Origin: Cylindrodendrum hubeiense
Lineage: Eukaryota > Ascomycota > Sordariomycetes > Hypocreales > Nectriaceae
Length of the DNA stretch: 64,000 nucleotides
Reading direction: 5' to 3'
Assembly: GCA_014621425.1 (NCBI GenBank)
Contig: JAANBB010000062.1
Span: 1-64,000 of the forward strand
The notes below the pieces were generated by a model that was not told where the DNA came from, searched no databases, and saw only the letters and a list, made by a program, of their open reading frames with translations. Positions 10,836 to 20,268 of this stretch are shown here, in pieces; position 1 is the stretch's first letter, and every line of letters begins with the position of its first letter. The position numbers and the translations under genes were made by a program.

Positions 10836-11591
10836 AGGTTGTACAGTATTTAGAAATAGCTGCATCTATGTTAAATCTAGCTTGAATTTGAATGAATTAT
10901 ATCTTCAATTATCCCATTCGGTTCATCAGTCTATCAGTCATCCAAGAATGTGATACTCCGTAGCCAGCATGAGATCTCGAAATGGATGCTCGACTGCTCC
11001 ACCACGGAACGTCCCATGGAATTGGCCACGGCATATTACTGCGGCCATTTCCGCGGAGCGCTCAATTCACAAAGATCGATCTACGAGCCGTTTTCTACCG
11101 ACGCAAGCCGTCAAATCAAAATCGGGGGTTTGCCGCCATTGTCGGAAAAGGGACTCGGATCTCGGCTTCACAACCCACATGACACACAACCCCGTATCCG
11201 ATTCACCGGATGGTGCGATGCATCCCCTCGCGAAACGTTGATTCCTGCTGTCCGACCCCCGCCTTTCCCCATGGGCCTCCATATTGCGGGGTGCTCGTTT
11301 ATCCATCCAGCTGCGACGTTTTGTAATATGCGTTGCTCAATCGAATCATGCCGGATCGTCGCCGCCCACCCACAAAGTACCGCCAAGCGTTCCCGTAAAT
11401 CCGCCTGGCGCCACATATCCGCATTCTAGCAACATAAAATAGTCAGGCTCTCCTCCTTTTCATAGCTTCCCAAACCCGTTTACTGTCAGCCTATTGCTTC
11501 CAAGCCGTCTTGAGCACATCATCAGTACATCTCAGCTTGATCTATCGACAGGACAACTCAGATTATCGAAATCAACGGCAAGCCAACAACA
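10836..11591. promoter_or_regulatory. Intergenic/promoter region upstream of the dioxygenase
   Basis: 756 bp. A 159-residue frame at 10950-11429 has no domain signature and overlaps the region carrying the regulatory motif, so it is not taken as a gene. Bases 11190-11201 (CCCCGTATCCGA) are the reverse complement of TCGGATACGGGG, a full match to the motif in the neighbouring divergent promoter. It lies about 390 bp before the dioxygenase start. Confidence 0.55.
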
Positions 11592-12707
11592 ATGACGACC
11601 AAAACTCCTGTCGCCGAGGAAGGGCTGGGCCAGGAATTCACCAAGCATGTCATCACCTCCTTCGGTCCCAAGACAGATCCCCGACTCCGCGAGGTTATGG
11701 GATCGTTTGTCCAGCACATCCATGATTTCGCGCGAGAGGTGAACCTGACTGTCGATGAGTGGCTGCTGGGCGTTGAGATGATCAACCAAGCCGGCCAAAT
11801 GAGCAATGAGCGCCGAAATGAGGGCCAATTGATGTGCGATGTCATTGGTCTTGAGACGTAAGCTGAATGAGAATCTGACGACCACGGCAATGAAGCTCAC
11901 AATCGTAGGCTCGTGGATGACATCACTCACAGAGCAGCTTCAAAGAATGCCAACTCCGGCACCCTCACGGCCATTCTAGGGCCCTTCTGGCGCGCTGATA
12001 CGCCTACCCGGCCAAACGGCACCACCATCTCATTTGAGACACCCAAGGATGGAATTGTCTCATTCCTTCACGGAACCATCACATGCGCAAACACCGGAAA
12101 GCCCATTCCTAACGCTTCTGTCGAGGTTTGGCAAGCATCCACGAATGGTAGGTTTCTGGCGATCCACAAGTCAAACTTTACGGAATTCTGACCGTGTTTT
12201 CAGGCCTCTACGAGCAACAGGATGCCGACCAGCGGGATTGCAATCTGCGCGGCAAGTTCATTACAGATGACAAGGGCCGTTACTCATTCTACTGCCTGAA
12301 GCCCACGCCATACCCCGTGAGTACATACCCAAAAGTCATTTGGTCCTTACTAACCACCTACTAGATCCCCGAAGATGGCCCTGCTGGCAAGCTTCTTCGC
12401 ATGCTTGACCGACACTTCTACCGACCAGCCCACCTTCATTTCATGGTGAGTTCACGGAATGAATTCTACTAAGTACCAGAGCGGGATTTGAACATGATCT
12501 AACTGGCAATCACAGGTTATCGCGGATGGCTTTAAGAGCGTCACAACACAGATCTTTGATTCCGATTCCGAATATCTCGGTAACGATACTGTTTTTGCTG
12601 TCAAGGATGGCCTGACCGTCACCTTTACTCCTAGGAAGGGAGACCCTGAAGCCAACTGGGAGTTGGAGTTTAATATGTCCCTGGCGACGAAAAAGCAAGA
12701 CGCTTGA
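11592..12707 (+). CDS. Intradiol ring-cleavage dioxygenase (hydroxyquinol/catechol 1,2-dioxygenase type)
   Basis: Five exons, 11592-11857, 11909-12147, 12204-12316, 12365-12445 and 12516-12707, give 296 residues, the usual family length. An all-helical dimerisation N-domain (about residues 1-100) is followed by the beta-sandwich catalytic domain. The four ferric-iron ligands can be placed by their spacing: Tyr171 (GLYEQQD), Tyr205 (YPIPEDG), His229 and His231 (RPAHLHFM). GTLTAILGPFWR is typical of the hydroxyquinol branch, which opens 1,2,4-trihydroxybenzene to maleylacetate, or catechol to muconate; the exact substrate is uncertain. This is the enzyme that makes the surrounding genes look like an aromatic-degradation cluster. 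One copy of the TCGGNTACRGGG motif lies upstream. It appears intact and cytosolic. Confidence 0.92.
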
Positions 12708-13065
12708 GTGAGCGAGCGGCGATGTATGATGTGACTTGGATCTCACCTAGCCTTGATGATATGACATGTAAGGAGAAATGAATCATTTAGTTAAACAGCC
12801 TTTTGGTATGAAGTAAGTTTGGAACAATCATGAAAGTTCTGTCTCATCACTTCCGGATCTAAGATCCAGTTGATTTGCAAAAGTCAAGGAACAAGTCAAT
12901 AACCAACGTGATAAATGATGCTACCTCAAAATCTCACTAGTCATTCTATGCTTTGGCCCAATATTCTATTGATACCAACTCTCTGCTTTCGATCCTTCAA
13001 TTTCTAGGTAGTCAAAAGTCTGACCGGTAAAGCACACTTGACTGTGACAATGAGGACCTATCCAG
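12708..13065. other. Intergenic between convergent genes
   Basis: 358 bp of 3'-flanking sequence between the dioxygenase and the oxidoreductase on the opposite strand. Nothing beyond likely polyadenylation regions is seen. Confidence 0.5.
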
Positions 13066-14394
13066 CTACCACCGAACCAACTCTTGCACTTTAATCGGCA
13101 ACCCAGTTTTCATAGAGTGGTTTGCTCCAACCCCCACCAGCACCGCATTACCACCATCACGTATGTAGGCAGCTCGTTTGAAATCATCCTTTGTGTCACC
13201 AACGAGGACATCCCGCAAAAGCACAGGATCGCCACCGCCATGGCCACCGTCTGTCTTAACAACATCCACTACGTATGGCGCCTCAAACAAGGGGTATACA
13301 ACAATCTTTGTCTGTTCAACACCTCCTTGGATATAGGGTTTCTCTTGACCACCATCCTCACTCTCCTTGGCGACCGGCTCGCCGCCGGCTGAGTACCCGC
13401 TTTCCACGACGTTGATCTCGATTCGGCCCTTGCTTCCATTAAAGACGCAACGGTAACCCTCCCATGGCGCATACGCGTATGTATTGTAGGTCATGACAGC
13501 GTCGTTCTTGTACTTGATGATCATGGAAAGGTTGTCCTCAATGGTAATACCTTCGGCGAAGCAATTTCGGTCCCGGATATAGCCGTCCTCATGCTCGGCT
13601 TCCAAGTAGAGTCTCTTCAGGCGATCATTCTCATCGATATGAATGGCAAATGGATCACTTTTGGCATCATCGTTGTTCAGATAGCGATCTCCAAGATTTT
13701 GGACGCCACGTCTCTGGGCGTTTTCCTTCCCGTAAAACTTTAGACCACCGATGCAGTAGACTAGTTCAGGTTCGGTATTGAGCCAGAAGTGGACCAGGTC
13801 GAAATGATGAATCGACTTGTGCATCTGAATGCCTCCGCTGGTCTCTTTGTTCCTGTGCCAACGACGCATGAAGTCGGATCCATGTGCACAGTCAAGGATC
13901 CAATCCATGTGAACAGTGGAGATCTCGCCGATAACGTTGGAGTCAATAAGCTCGCGAACCTTGGTGTGGTGAGGGGCGTAGCGATAGTTGAAGAGAACTC
14001 GGACTTGCTTTCCAGTCCTCTTCTCGGCGTCGATCATGAGTTGTAGCTTCTCCTCATCGATGGTCATGGGTTTCTCGGTAATCGCATCACAGCCCAACTC
14101 CATGGCACGGATACAATAGACGTGGTGAAATAGATCGATCGTTGTGACAATAACGACATCAGCCTTCTGCTCTTGGACCATCTTGTCAAAATCCGTGTCC
14201 TTGTAGGTGGGCACACGTGAACCCCCAAGCTCAACAAGATGATCATTGGCGGCGTTCATGCGAGTCTGGTTTGTGTCGCAAATAGCAACGAGTTTGGCGA
14301 CCTCGTTGAAATCTTGGATGATACTTTTGTAGTAAAACTCCGACCGGACGCCCATGCCGACGATGACATAGCGTTTGACCTGAGGTGAAGCCAT
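13066..14394 (-). CDS. Gfo/Idh/MocA family NAD(P)-dependent oxidoreductase
   Basis: Single exon. The frame is open to 14481, but the Met at 14394 (MASPQVKRYVIVG) places the Rossmann strand at the N-terminus as usual, giving 442 residues. Seen: the dinucleotide-binding VGMGVRSEFY turn, an ICDTN acidic strand end, the family TEKPMT motif with its catalytic-region Lys, and HKSIHHFDLVHFW with the histidines expected near the substrate. The family oxidises or reduces hydroxyls of sugars, inositols and sugar derivatives. With a GH31 glycosidase and a transporter nearby, it may act on a sugar or glycoside; that is inference. It is convergent with the dioxygenase. Confidence 0.88.
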   Translation of the reverse strand: MASPQVKRYVIVGMGVRSEFYYKSIIQDFNEVAKLVAICDTNQTRMNAANDHLVELGGSRVPTYKDTDFDKMVQEQKADVVIVTTIDLFHHVYCIRAMELGCDAITEKPMTIDEEKLQLMIDAEKRTGKQVRVLFNYRYAPHHTKVRELIDSNVIGEISTVHMDWILDCAHGSDFMRRWHRNKETSGGIQMHKSIHHFDLVHFWLNTEPELVYCIGGLKFYGKENAQRRGVQNLGDRYLNNDDAKSDPFAIHIDENDRLKRLYLEAEHEDGYIRDRNCFAEGITIEDNLSMIIKYKNDAVMTYNTYAYAPWEGYRCVFNGSKGRIEINVVESGYSAGGEPVAKESEDGGQEKPYIQGGVEQTKIVVYPLFEAPYVVDVVKTDGGHGGGDPVLLRDVLVGDTKDDFKRAAYIRDGGNAVLVGVGANHSMKTGLPIKVQELVRW

Positions 14395-14894
14395 GATGTA
14401 GGGTAGGATACAGAGATAATGTCCGGTAAATTTGAGATACTGATGAGATGTTGAAACTCTAAAGAAAGCATGTAAATACAAAACAATTTCTGTAGCTACT
14501 TATACATGAGATTTCAGGCTTGCATGCTGCCCACAGTCGTGAGGGTATCGTACAGAATACAAATCGCAATGAACACAAAGCCGACCCAAATGCGGTATAG
14601 GTCCGCTCTCCCCGCTACACTACTACGATATGTGGAAAGCGGGTTGCCGAGTCCAATCATGCCGTGCGGGGAAGGCGACATGAGATGCAGGGATCGACGA
14701 GATATTTACTACTTTTGGGTCGGGAACTCTGACGGGTGCACTTTCCCGAAGAGGGGAGATGCCGACGCTCGACTTCCTCCCCTTCATTGATCCTTTGTTG
14801 TACTACCGGTATACCGTTGAAGCCCGCGGAAGCATCCGACAGCAATCTGACAGGGCGGATATCCTCGAAAAGGAGCGGATGTCTCCTTAGCAAA
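14395..14894. promoter_or_regulatory. Divergent promoter with CGG palindrome
   Basis: 500 bp between the oxidoreductase and the next regulator. It contains the perfect palindrome CGGTATACCG at 14807-14816 (CGG-N4-CCG), a plausible site for a dimeric Zn2Cys6 factor, and GGATATCC at 14857-14864. No gene is supported. Confidence 0.4.
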
Positions 14895-16909
14895 ATGGAG
14901 TTAGTGTGGCAGTCTTCTGGAACTGTTTCAAGGAAAAGAACTGCACAAGATAAGTCTCAGGTTCAAAAGACAGGTGTGAGTTGCTAACAATATTGGCCCA
15001 CTTCTACCTTGCCAGGGCTGTCGGACACGCAAAAAGAAGTGCTATCATGATAATACTACGCCGCTCTATCTGTCGTCGACAAAAGTCTACGATTGTGATA
15101 GTGGGGTTGACGATGTGCAAGATGAAGAAGCTTCGGCCTCGCGTCAACAAGACATCAACCCGCGAGCGTTGAGCACAAGTCTGGGGCTGGTTCACGAATA
15201 CGACCCCGAGTCTGTCCTGGAGGGCTTGTCACCCCTAGCCCACCCATCAACGGGTGATCACTTGCAGCCATGTCCAGCTCCTTTGCAAGTCGGCCAAGGT
15301 CTCCCCCAAACAACCGAATCTCAAAAATCACGCCGTGAATTGCTCTGGTACAGAAGATACAGGAAGCGAGCCCCTGCAACAAAGCTATCTGAACATTATC
15401 GAAGACATCTTGAAGAAGTAGGGGCCCTTCTGGAGCTACCACAAACAACAACAGAGGGCCTGCTGCCAATTTACATCTCCCTTCTCGACGATCTAATCCC
15501 TGTAATGGATGCAGCCACCATATTTCGCGATCTGAGCAATGGACAATCGTCCACCTACTTGGTGAGGGCAATATGTCTAGTCATTTGTAAAGCCCAACAA
15601 GCCGCTCCTTTCCTCCGGCTAATCGACGGCGGCCCACAATTGAATCATATGGACTTTGCTTCCAAGTTGCTGGCTGGCCTCGACGCTGCAATCAAGGCAG
15701 ATCTGGAGCCGGATCGGATTACCAAGATTCAGGTCCTGGTATTAATGCACCTCCACAATGACGGCCGGGGTGGTGTCGACCGTTCCTCGAGTTACCTTTC
15801 ACAAGCTATCAGCGAAGCGTGGTCTATGTCTCTGCATTTTAAGGTTGCTGGAAACTTGGACCAGGAACAGTGCGACTTCTTGTGGTGGTCTCTTCGGAAT
15901 TTCGACAGATTGAACAAGCCCATCATGGGAGCAGCACCTTTTATCATTGACGATACCGATATTTCTATTAAGCGCATTATCCCGAAAGACGGCAATTACC
16001 GGTCTCAGCTTATGGGAGTGTCGTTGATTTTGGGGGACCTTATGGCTACAGCTACCAAGGTCTACAAAGCCAGCTCCACGGCAACAGTTGACGACTGTCA
16101 AGATTTTCCAGAGCTCACGGAACTCACTTCAGGCATCGATTTTAATAGCTTTCACAAATCTCATAGGGGTAAGTTACTTTACCAATGTAGCTTCCCACCA
16201 CTAACAAATAGGTGGAGGGTATCTCGAGATCTGGTATCATATTGCTGCCATGCTGTCCTGTCGACACAGCGGACCTGGAACCGTACAGTACGCCAGAAGG
16301 CTGGCATCAGCGGATCATGTTATCAGCATTACCGCTCATGGGCAGCATGAAACTTTCCCTCCACTCCCTTTGGTACCATACGCCGTATCCATGGCTACGA
16401 CTGTGATATACCGCGCCTTACGTGACGGTAGACGAGACAAGGATGCGGCGTTTCATGATCTTGGTATTTGCTGCGATGCACTTGATGCTCTTGGTCAGCG
16501 GTGGACAAGCGCACAGAGCATGGCCAGACTGGCCAAGAGGTTATGGAAATCTAGCAAGTTGGTATCAGTAGACCGGCAACCGAATGGCGCCAATGAGCGT
16601 GTCCGATCCAGCACCGGCTCGGGACGTGGGACGATCACCACCACGGATCAAACATTGCATCATGAAATAGATGCGACAGTCAATTCAGAGGAGTCCCTCA
16701 TCCCAAGGTCTGTCTCTCTACAAACAAACCAGCCTTGCCTGGTAGTACAGGGTTCGGACAGCGATCAGAACTATCAAGGCCAATTTATAGAGCCGTGGCT
16801 AGATCCTGATGGACCGTGCTATCAATTTAATGAGTCTTTCGACGGTCTATTTGACTATGGACTGTCGGATGTGTTCCGATATCCTGCTAGCTGGGAGTTC
16901 TCGATATAG
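14895..16909 (+). CDS. Fungal transcription-factor-like protein with an eroded zinc cluster
   Basis: Three exons, 14895-14975, 15016-16168 and 16212-16909, give 643 residues in phase. The body (about residues 110-520) resembles the fungal_trans regulatory domain of Zn2Cys6 activators (LVRAICLVICKAQQAAPFL, then SEAWSMSLHF and the LWWSLRNFDRL helix). The expected zinc cluster is incomplete. GCRTRKKKC keeps the C-X6-C of cysteines 2 and 3, and VYDC fits cysteine 6, but cysteines 1, 4 and 5 are absent. The first intron is only 40 bp, with its CTAAC branch site about ten bases from the donor, and read without splicing the frame gives KTGVSC then a stop. It may be a decayed regulator or one working without DNA binding. 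It is divergent from the oxidoreductase and convergent with the GH31 gene. Confidence 0.7.
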
Positions 16910-17131
16910 GTAGTAGTATGCAGACGCCTGATATGCAATAAAGTTGTTGAATCGAGAGTAACAGGAAATGTGGAACTTGTATTCAGTATTTCAACTCCCT
17001 TCAGGCATGGTGTCAGGGCACAATGTACAACTAGGGAGTGAATAGGGAACCACGAGTTCACAACTAAGTGGGCGACTGTTTCGTCTCGATATGTATTCTG
17101 TATGCTGCTTTTTACTTTGAGGTGAAGACCT

Positions 17132-19675
17132 CTACTTCAGTTCGAACTGCTTCCTCCCCTGCTCGTTTACACCCAAAGGCAACACAGTCTTCCCATCATC
17201 ACTTACAACAGCTCTCTGATCCCCAGGGGGGAGTACAATCACCAAAGTCTTCCACGGCGCCTCAAAGCCCAAAGACTCGTCTCTTGCGAATTTCACCTTA
17301 ATCTCAGACTCTGTGGCGGTAAAACTGATGGTGTAGGATGAAATCCTGTTCTTAGTCGCCACTGAAATGCCATCATCCTCGTACCACGTAGTCTCATGCC
17401 ACTTGCCATTTCTCGAGGTTTTCTGATCTGGGAAGATCTCGACGGCTCTGTAGTCATCCAGCGGCAAATCTGCCACGTTTTCTTTCTCGCCTGGTGAAAG
17501 AACCTGAACGTCTCGCCCAATGGGGATCGCACCACCCACCTTGCCTAACACTGGAATACCGGAACCATGCCACTCGGCATCCAGCTCAACCCACTGGCCT
17601 GCCTCGAGGTACTGGTATGGTGCGTTGAGGTTTAGGTAGCCCTCATCGTCATCTGATGCTTTTGGCAAGTAGATCTTGGCTTTACTGGCTCCTGCCTCAA
17701 ACACGCCCCCGATAAGCATGGAATCGCCCAACCAGTATTGAGTTTCCCCATCAAGCAGTTTCCAAACCTCTGGATCTGATTCGTAGCCCCAGCCTATCCA
17801 GCGTTGCGGCGGTGTGGCGATTTGATGACTTTCAAGCGATAAAGAGTAGATATATGGGATCAGAGCATAACGGCGCTTAATAGTCTTACGCACTAGATGC
17901 GTAATAGAGGGATACATCCATGGCTCAATGACATCGCCGACTGAATTATCTTCTCCTGTTTTGAAACAGTTGATGGCAAAACGGGGCGAGTAGATACCCA
18001 GTTGGATCCAGCGCAGTAGTAACTCTGGGGAGGGCTGAGGACCTTCGAAGCCGCCGATGTCGTGCCCATAGCATTGCATAAGGCACACACCCGCTGTGAG
18101 CGATAGTGCAGTTGAGCCTCTCATGCTGTCCCAACTCGTCGTATTGTCGCCGCTCCACGAGCTGCAAGCATATCGGAGTGTGCCCGCTGTAGCGCTACGC
18201 GTGAGCACAAAGGGGCGGACATCCGGATTGACTGCGATAAGCGCATCATGCGATGCTTTGCCGTGAAGCTCTGTGTGTAGGCTGCGGCCCCAAATACCGA
18301 TCTGAGGGCGCTTCTCAAGACCATCTGGGATCTGAAAAGAGGGCAGGTCAAGGTCGAGTGCGCATTCCCAGTCATCATCTGGGATTGTGTATTCGTTGTT
18401 GTCGTTCCACATGCAGTCGATACCTTCTTCTGCTAGCTTTTTGATACCCTCGTACCACCACTTGAAGCCGGCAGCAGAAGTAAAGTCGATATGGCCACCA
18501 TCGTCTCTTTCACCGCCCCCGGCACTCCAAAGCTTCGTCACAGCTGCTTGTTTCGTGAGCGGGTCTAAGAATAGACCTCCAGCTTCCTTGAGCTTTTGGT
18601 ACTCGGGGTGGCTGGCAATGAGATATGGCTTAACATTGGCGATAAGTCTCATGCCTAGCTTATGGTACTCCTTGATCCATCCCTCGGGATCGGGAAATCG
18701 ATGTCGATTCCACGTAAAGACGTTCCTATTCTTGGGAGGCTTTTCAGCCACGGTGTATCCAGAAGACATTTGGTACGCCGAACAAGGGATGTCATGCTCC
18801 TTCATCTTGTTGGCCATTTCTATCAGAGCTTCACCCGCGGGTGGGTTATCCAGCATGGAATACTTCATACCGCCAGAGAGGTAGCCAAATGCCCAGCGAG
18901 GAACTAGAAGCGGATATCCCGCCAAGTCGGCATAGGTGCGGACGATATCCTTGAGGGTTTTTCCGGTGATGATGTACTCCTCCAGGCCACCGTAGTCTTG
19001 TCGATAGACCTTGTAGAAGCCCCACATGCCATCCATTTCCGAGCCGATAGAGTACTCGCCTCTCGTATGGCTCGTGGAGAATGTGGCTATACATCCCTGT
19101 GGGGTGGCATTGATCAAGAGCGGGATGTTTTTGTAGAGAGGATCAGTTCGATGGACATCATAACCGAAGCTATCTGTCGCAGACAATTGAAAGCGCCGAC
19201 CAGAGAGGTCCATTGGGGCTGCTTTCTCTCCGAGGCCCATGTGAAGCGTACCACGGTTATACCGGGTGTAGTGTGCGACGCCATCTCCATTGACGGCGTA
19301 TGATCGATTCGGGACATCTTGCAGGATGGGTGACTGTCCCTCAAAGGCAACAGAGAGAAGGGGTGTTTCTCCAGCATAATCGACATTGGCAATAACATCT
19401 CCAATCTGTATCTTGGTATGTTTCTCAGAAGACGTCACTGCAGGCTGAACCCCATCCAGCTTAGTCTCCGCGTGTGGAACACTGGGGTGCGGGGGCTTAG
19501 GATGTGTGTCGGATGTGAAGGTGGTCCTGAAAACGTTGGGACGGACAGCTTCAAATGAGAAGCGAAAAGGGAGGGTAACGTCATCGCATGAGAGGTGGAC
19601 TGATGGTGCCCCATCGGCCTTTCCCGTAGAGGGGTCAGGGGTCCAGGATGAGGGGATACGTTCGCGTTGAGGCAT
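17132..19675 (-). CDS. GH31 family glycoside hydrolase (alpha-glucosidase/alpha-xylosidase)
   Basis: Single exon, 847 residues. GH31 catalytic signatures are complete: nucleophile Asp425 in MWNDNNEY, the acid/base region SGDNTTSWDSMRG, and the second family pattern HDIGGFEGPQPSPELLLRW. An N-terminal beta-sandwich (about 1-250) is followed by the barrel and C-terminal beta domains. There is no signal peptide, so action on imported or intracellular alpha-glycosides is likely. It is divergent from an MFS transporter across 593 bp holding a CCG-N10-CGG inverted repeat, suggesting uptake plus hydrolysis of one substrate. Whether the sugar is glucose or xylose cannot be told from the motifs alone. 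Confidence 0.93.
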   Translation of the reverse strand: MPQRERIPSSWTPDPSTGKADGAPSVHLSCDDVTLPFRFSFEAVRPNVFRTTFTSDTHPKPPHPSVPHAETKLDGVQPAVTSSEKHTKIQIGDVIANVDYAGETPLLSVAFEGQSPILQDVPNRSYAVNGDGVAHYTRYNRGTLHMGLGEKAAPMDLSGRRFQLSATDSFGYDVHRTDPLYKNIPLLINATPQGCIATFSTSHTRGEYSIGSEMDGMWGFYKVYRQDYGGLEEYIITGKTLKDIVRTYADLAGYPLLVPRWAFGYLSGGMKYSMLDNPPAGEALIEMANKMKEHDIPCSAYQMSSGYTVAEKPPKNRNVFTWNRHRFPDPEGWIKEYHKLGMRLIANVKPYLIASHPEYQKLKEAGGLFLDPLTKQAAVTKLWSAGGGERDDGGHIDFTSAAGFKWWYEGIKKLAEEGIDCMWNDNNEYTIPDDDWECALDLDLPSFQIPDGLEKRPQIGIWGRSLHTELHGKASHDALIAVNPDVRPFVLTRSATAGTLRYACSSWSGDNTTSWDSMRGSTALSLTAGVCLMQCYGHDIGGFEGPQPSPELLLRWIQLGIYSPRFAINCFKTGEDNSVGDVIEPWMYPSITHLVRKTIKRRYALIPYIYSLSLESHQIATPPQRWIGWGYESDPEVWKLLDGETQYWLGDSMLIGGVFEAGASKAKIYLPKASDDDEGYLNLNAPYQYLEAGQWVELDAEWHGSGIPVLGKVGGAIPIGRDVQVLSPGEKENVADLPLDDYRAVEIFPDQKTSRNGKWHETTWYEDDGISVATKNRISSYTISFTATESEIKVKFARDESLGFEAPWKTLVIVLPPGDQRAVVSDDGKTVLPLGVNEQGRKQFELK

Positions 19676-20268
19676 ACTGAGCTTTGCGTGACTGTATTGT
19701 GAATATGAATGCGAATTCCAAACGTGGAAAGAGGGGCCTTTTTCAGGGGCGTAGGAATTGGAACCTGATCACCTTGTAAGAGGATCTATGGCTCCTTTTC
19801 AACTCGACACGATCAAATCGCGATGTGGGGAACTTATGCTCTTCATGTCACCCTTCATCGTGTGTGATTTGGCCCCAGACTGAGACATAAAGAATTAGTC
19901 GCTCGCGCGACGCTTTCTCCGATAGTGGGGTCGGAGAAAGGTGCTGAAGTCCGATCCCTGTTCCCGCGTGACCAACACACTGTAACACCGCCAGCGGAGA
20001 CGCGGAGAAATCTCATGAAATCCGAGTGATTCTTAGCTGATTCCTCCCCGCAATTTGAGTGTATCCACCCCAGCACGATCCCCATGGGGCCCCAGGTCCA
20101 CTCAGGGGATTGTTACAGTCGAGGCCGAGAGGAGACCGAGAGGAGGACCGAGAGTAGGACTATATCATGGATCCTCCCCTCTCTAAAAGAACTGCTGAGA
20201 TTTTCGCAATCACTACGACTACTTCATCGTGAATATTATTTATCCATCTTCAGCCATTTGTGGCCAGC
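19676..20268. promoter_or_regulatory. Divergent promoter of GH31 and MFS transporter genes
   Basis: 593 bp without a gene. It contains the inverted repeat described separately and a single TTTGGCCCCAGAC string at about 19868, similar to the motif groups at the left edge of the window. Confidence 0.5.
19913..19940. promoter_or_regulatory. Perfect 10-bp inverted repeat (CCG-N10-CGG)
   Basis: CTTTCTCCGA at 19913-19922 is matched by TCGGAGAAAG at 19931-19940 around an 8-base spacer. The CCG and CGG triplets are 10 bases apart, in everted orientation, a spacing used by dimeric Zn2Cys6 activators. It is 238 bp from the GH31 start and 329 bp from the transporter start. Confidence 0.55.

Noticed and set aside
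10950..11429. A 159-residue frame before the dioxygenase
   Set aside because: Composition is not protein-like, three overlapping frames compete, and it contains the putative regulatory site.
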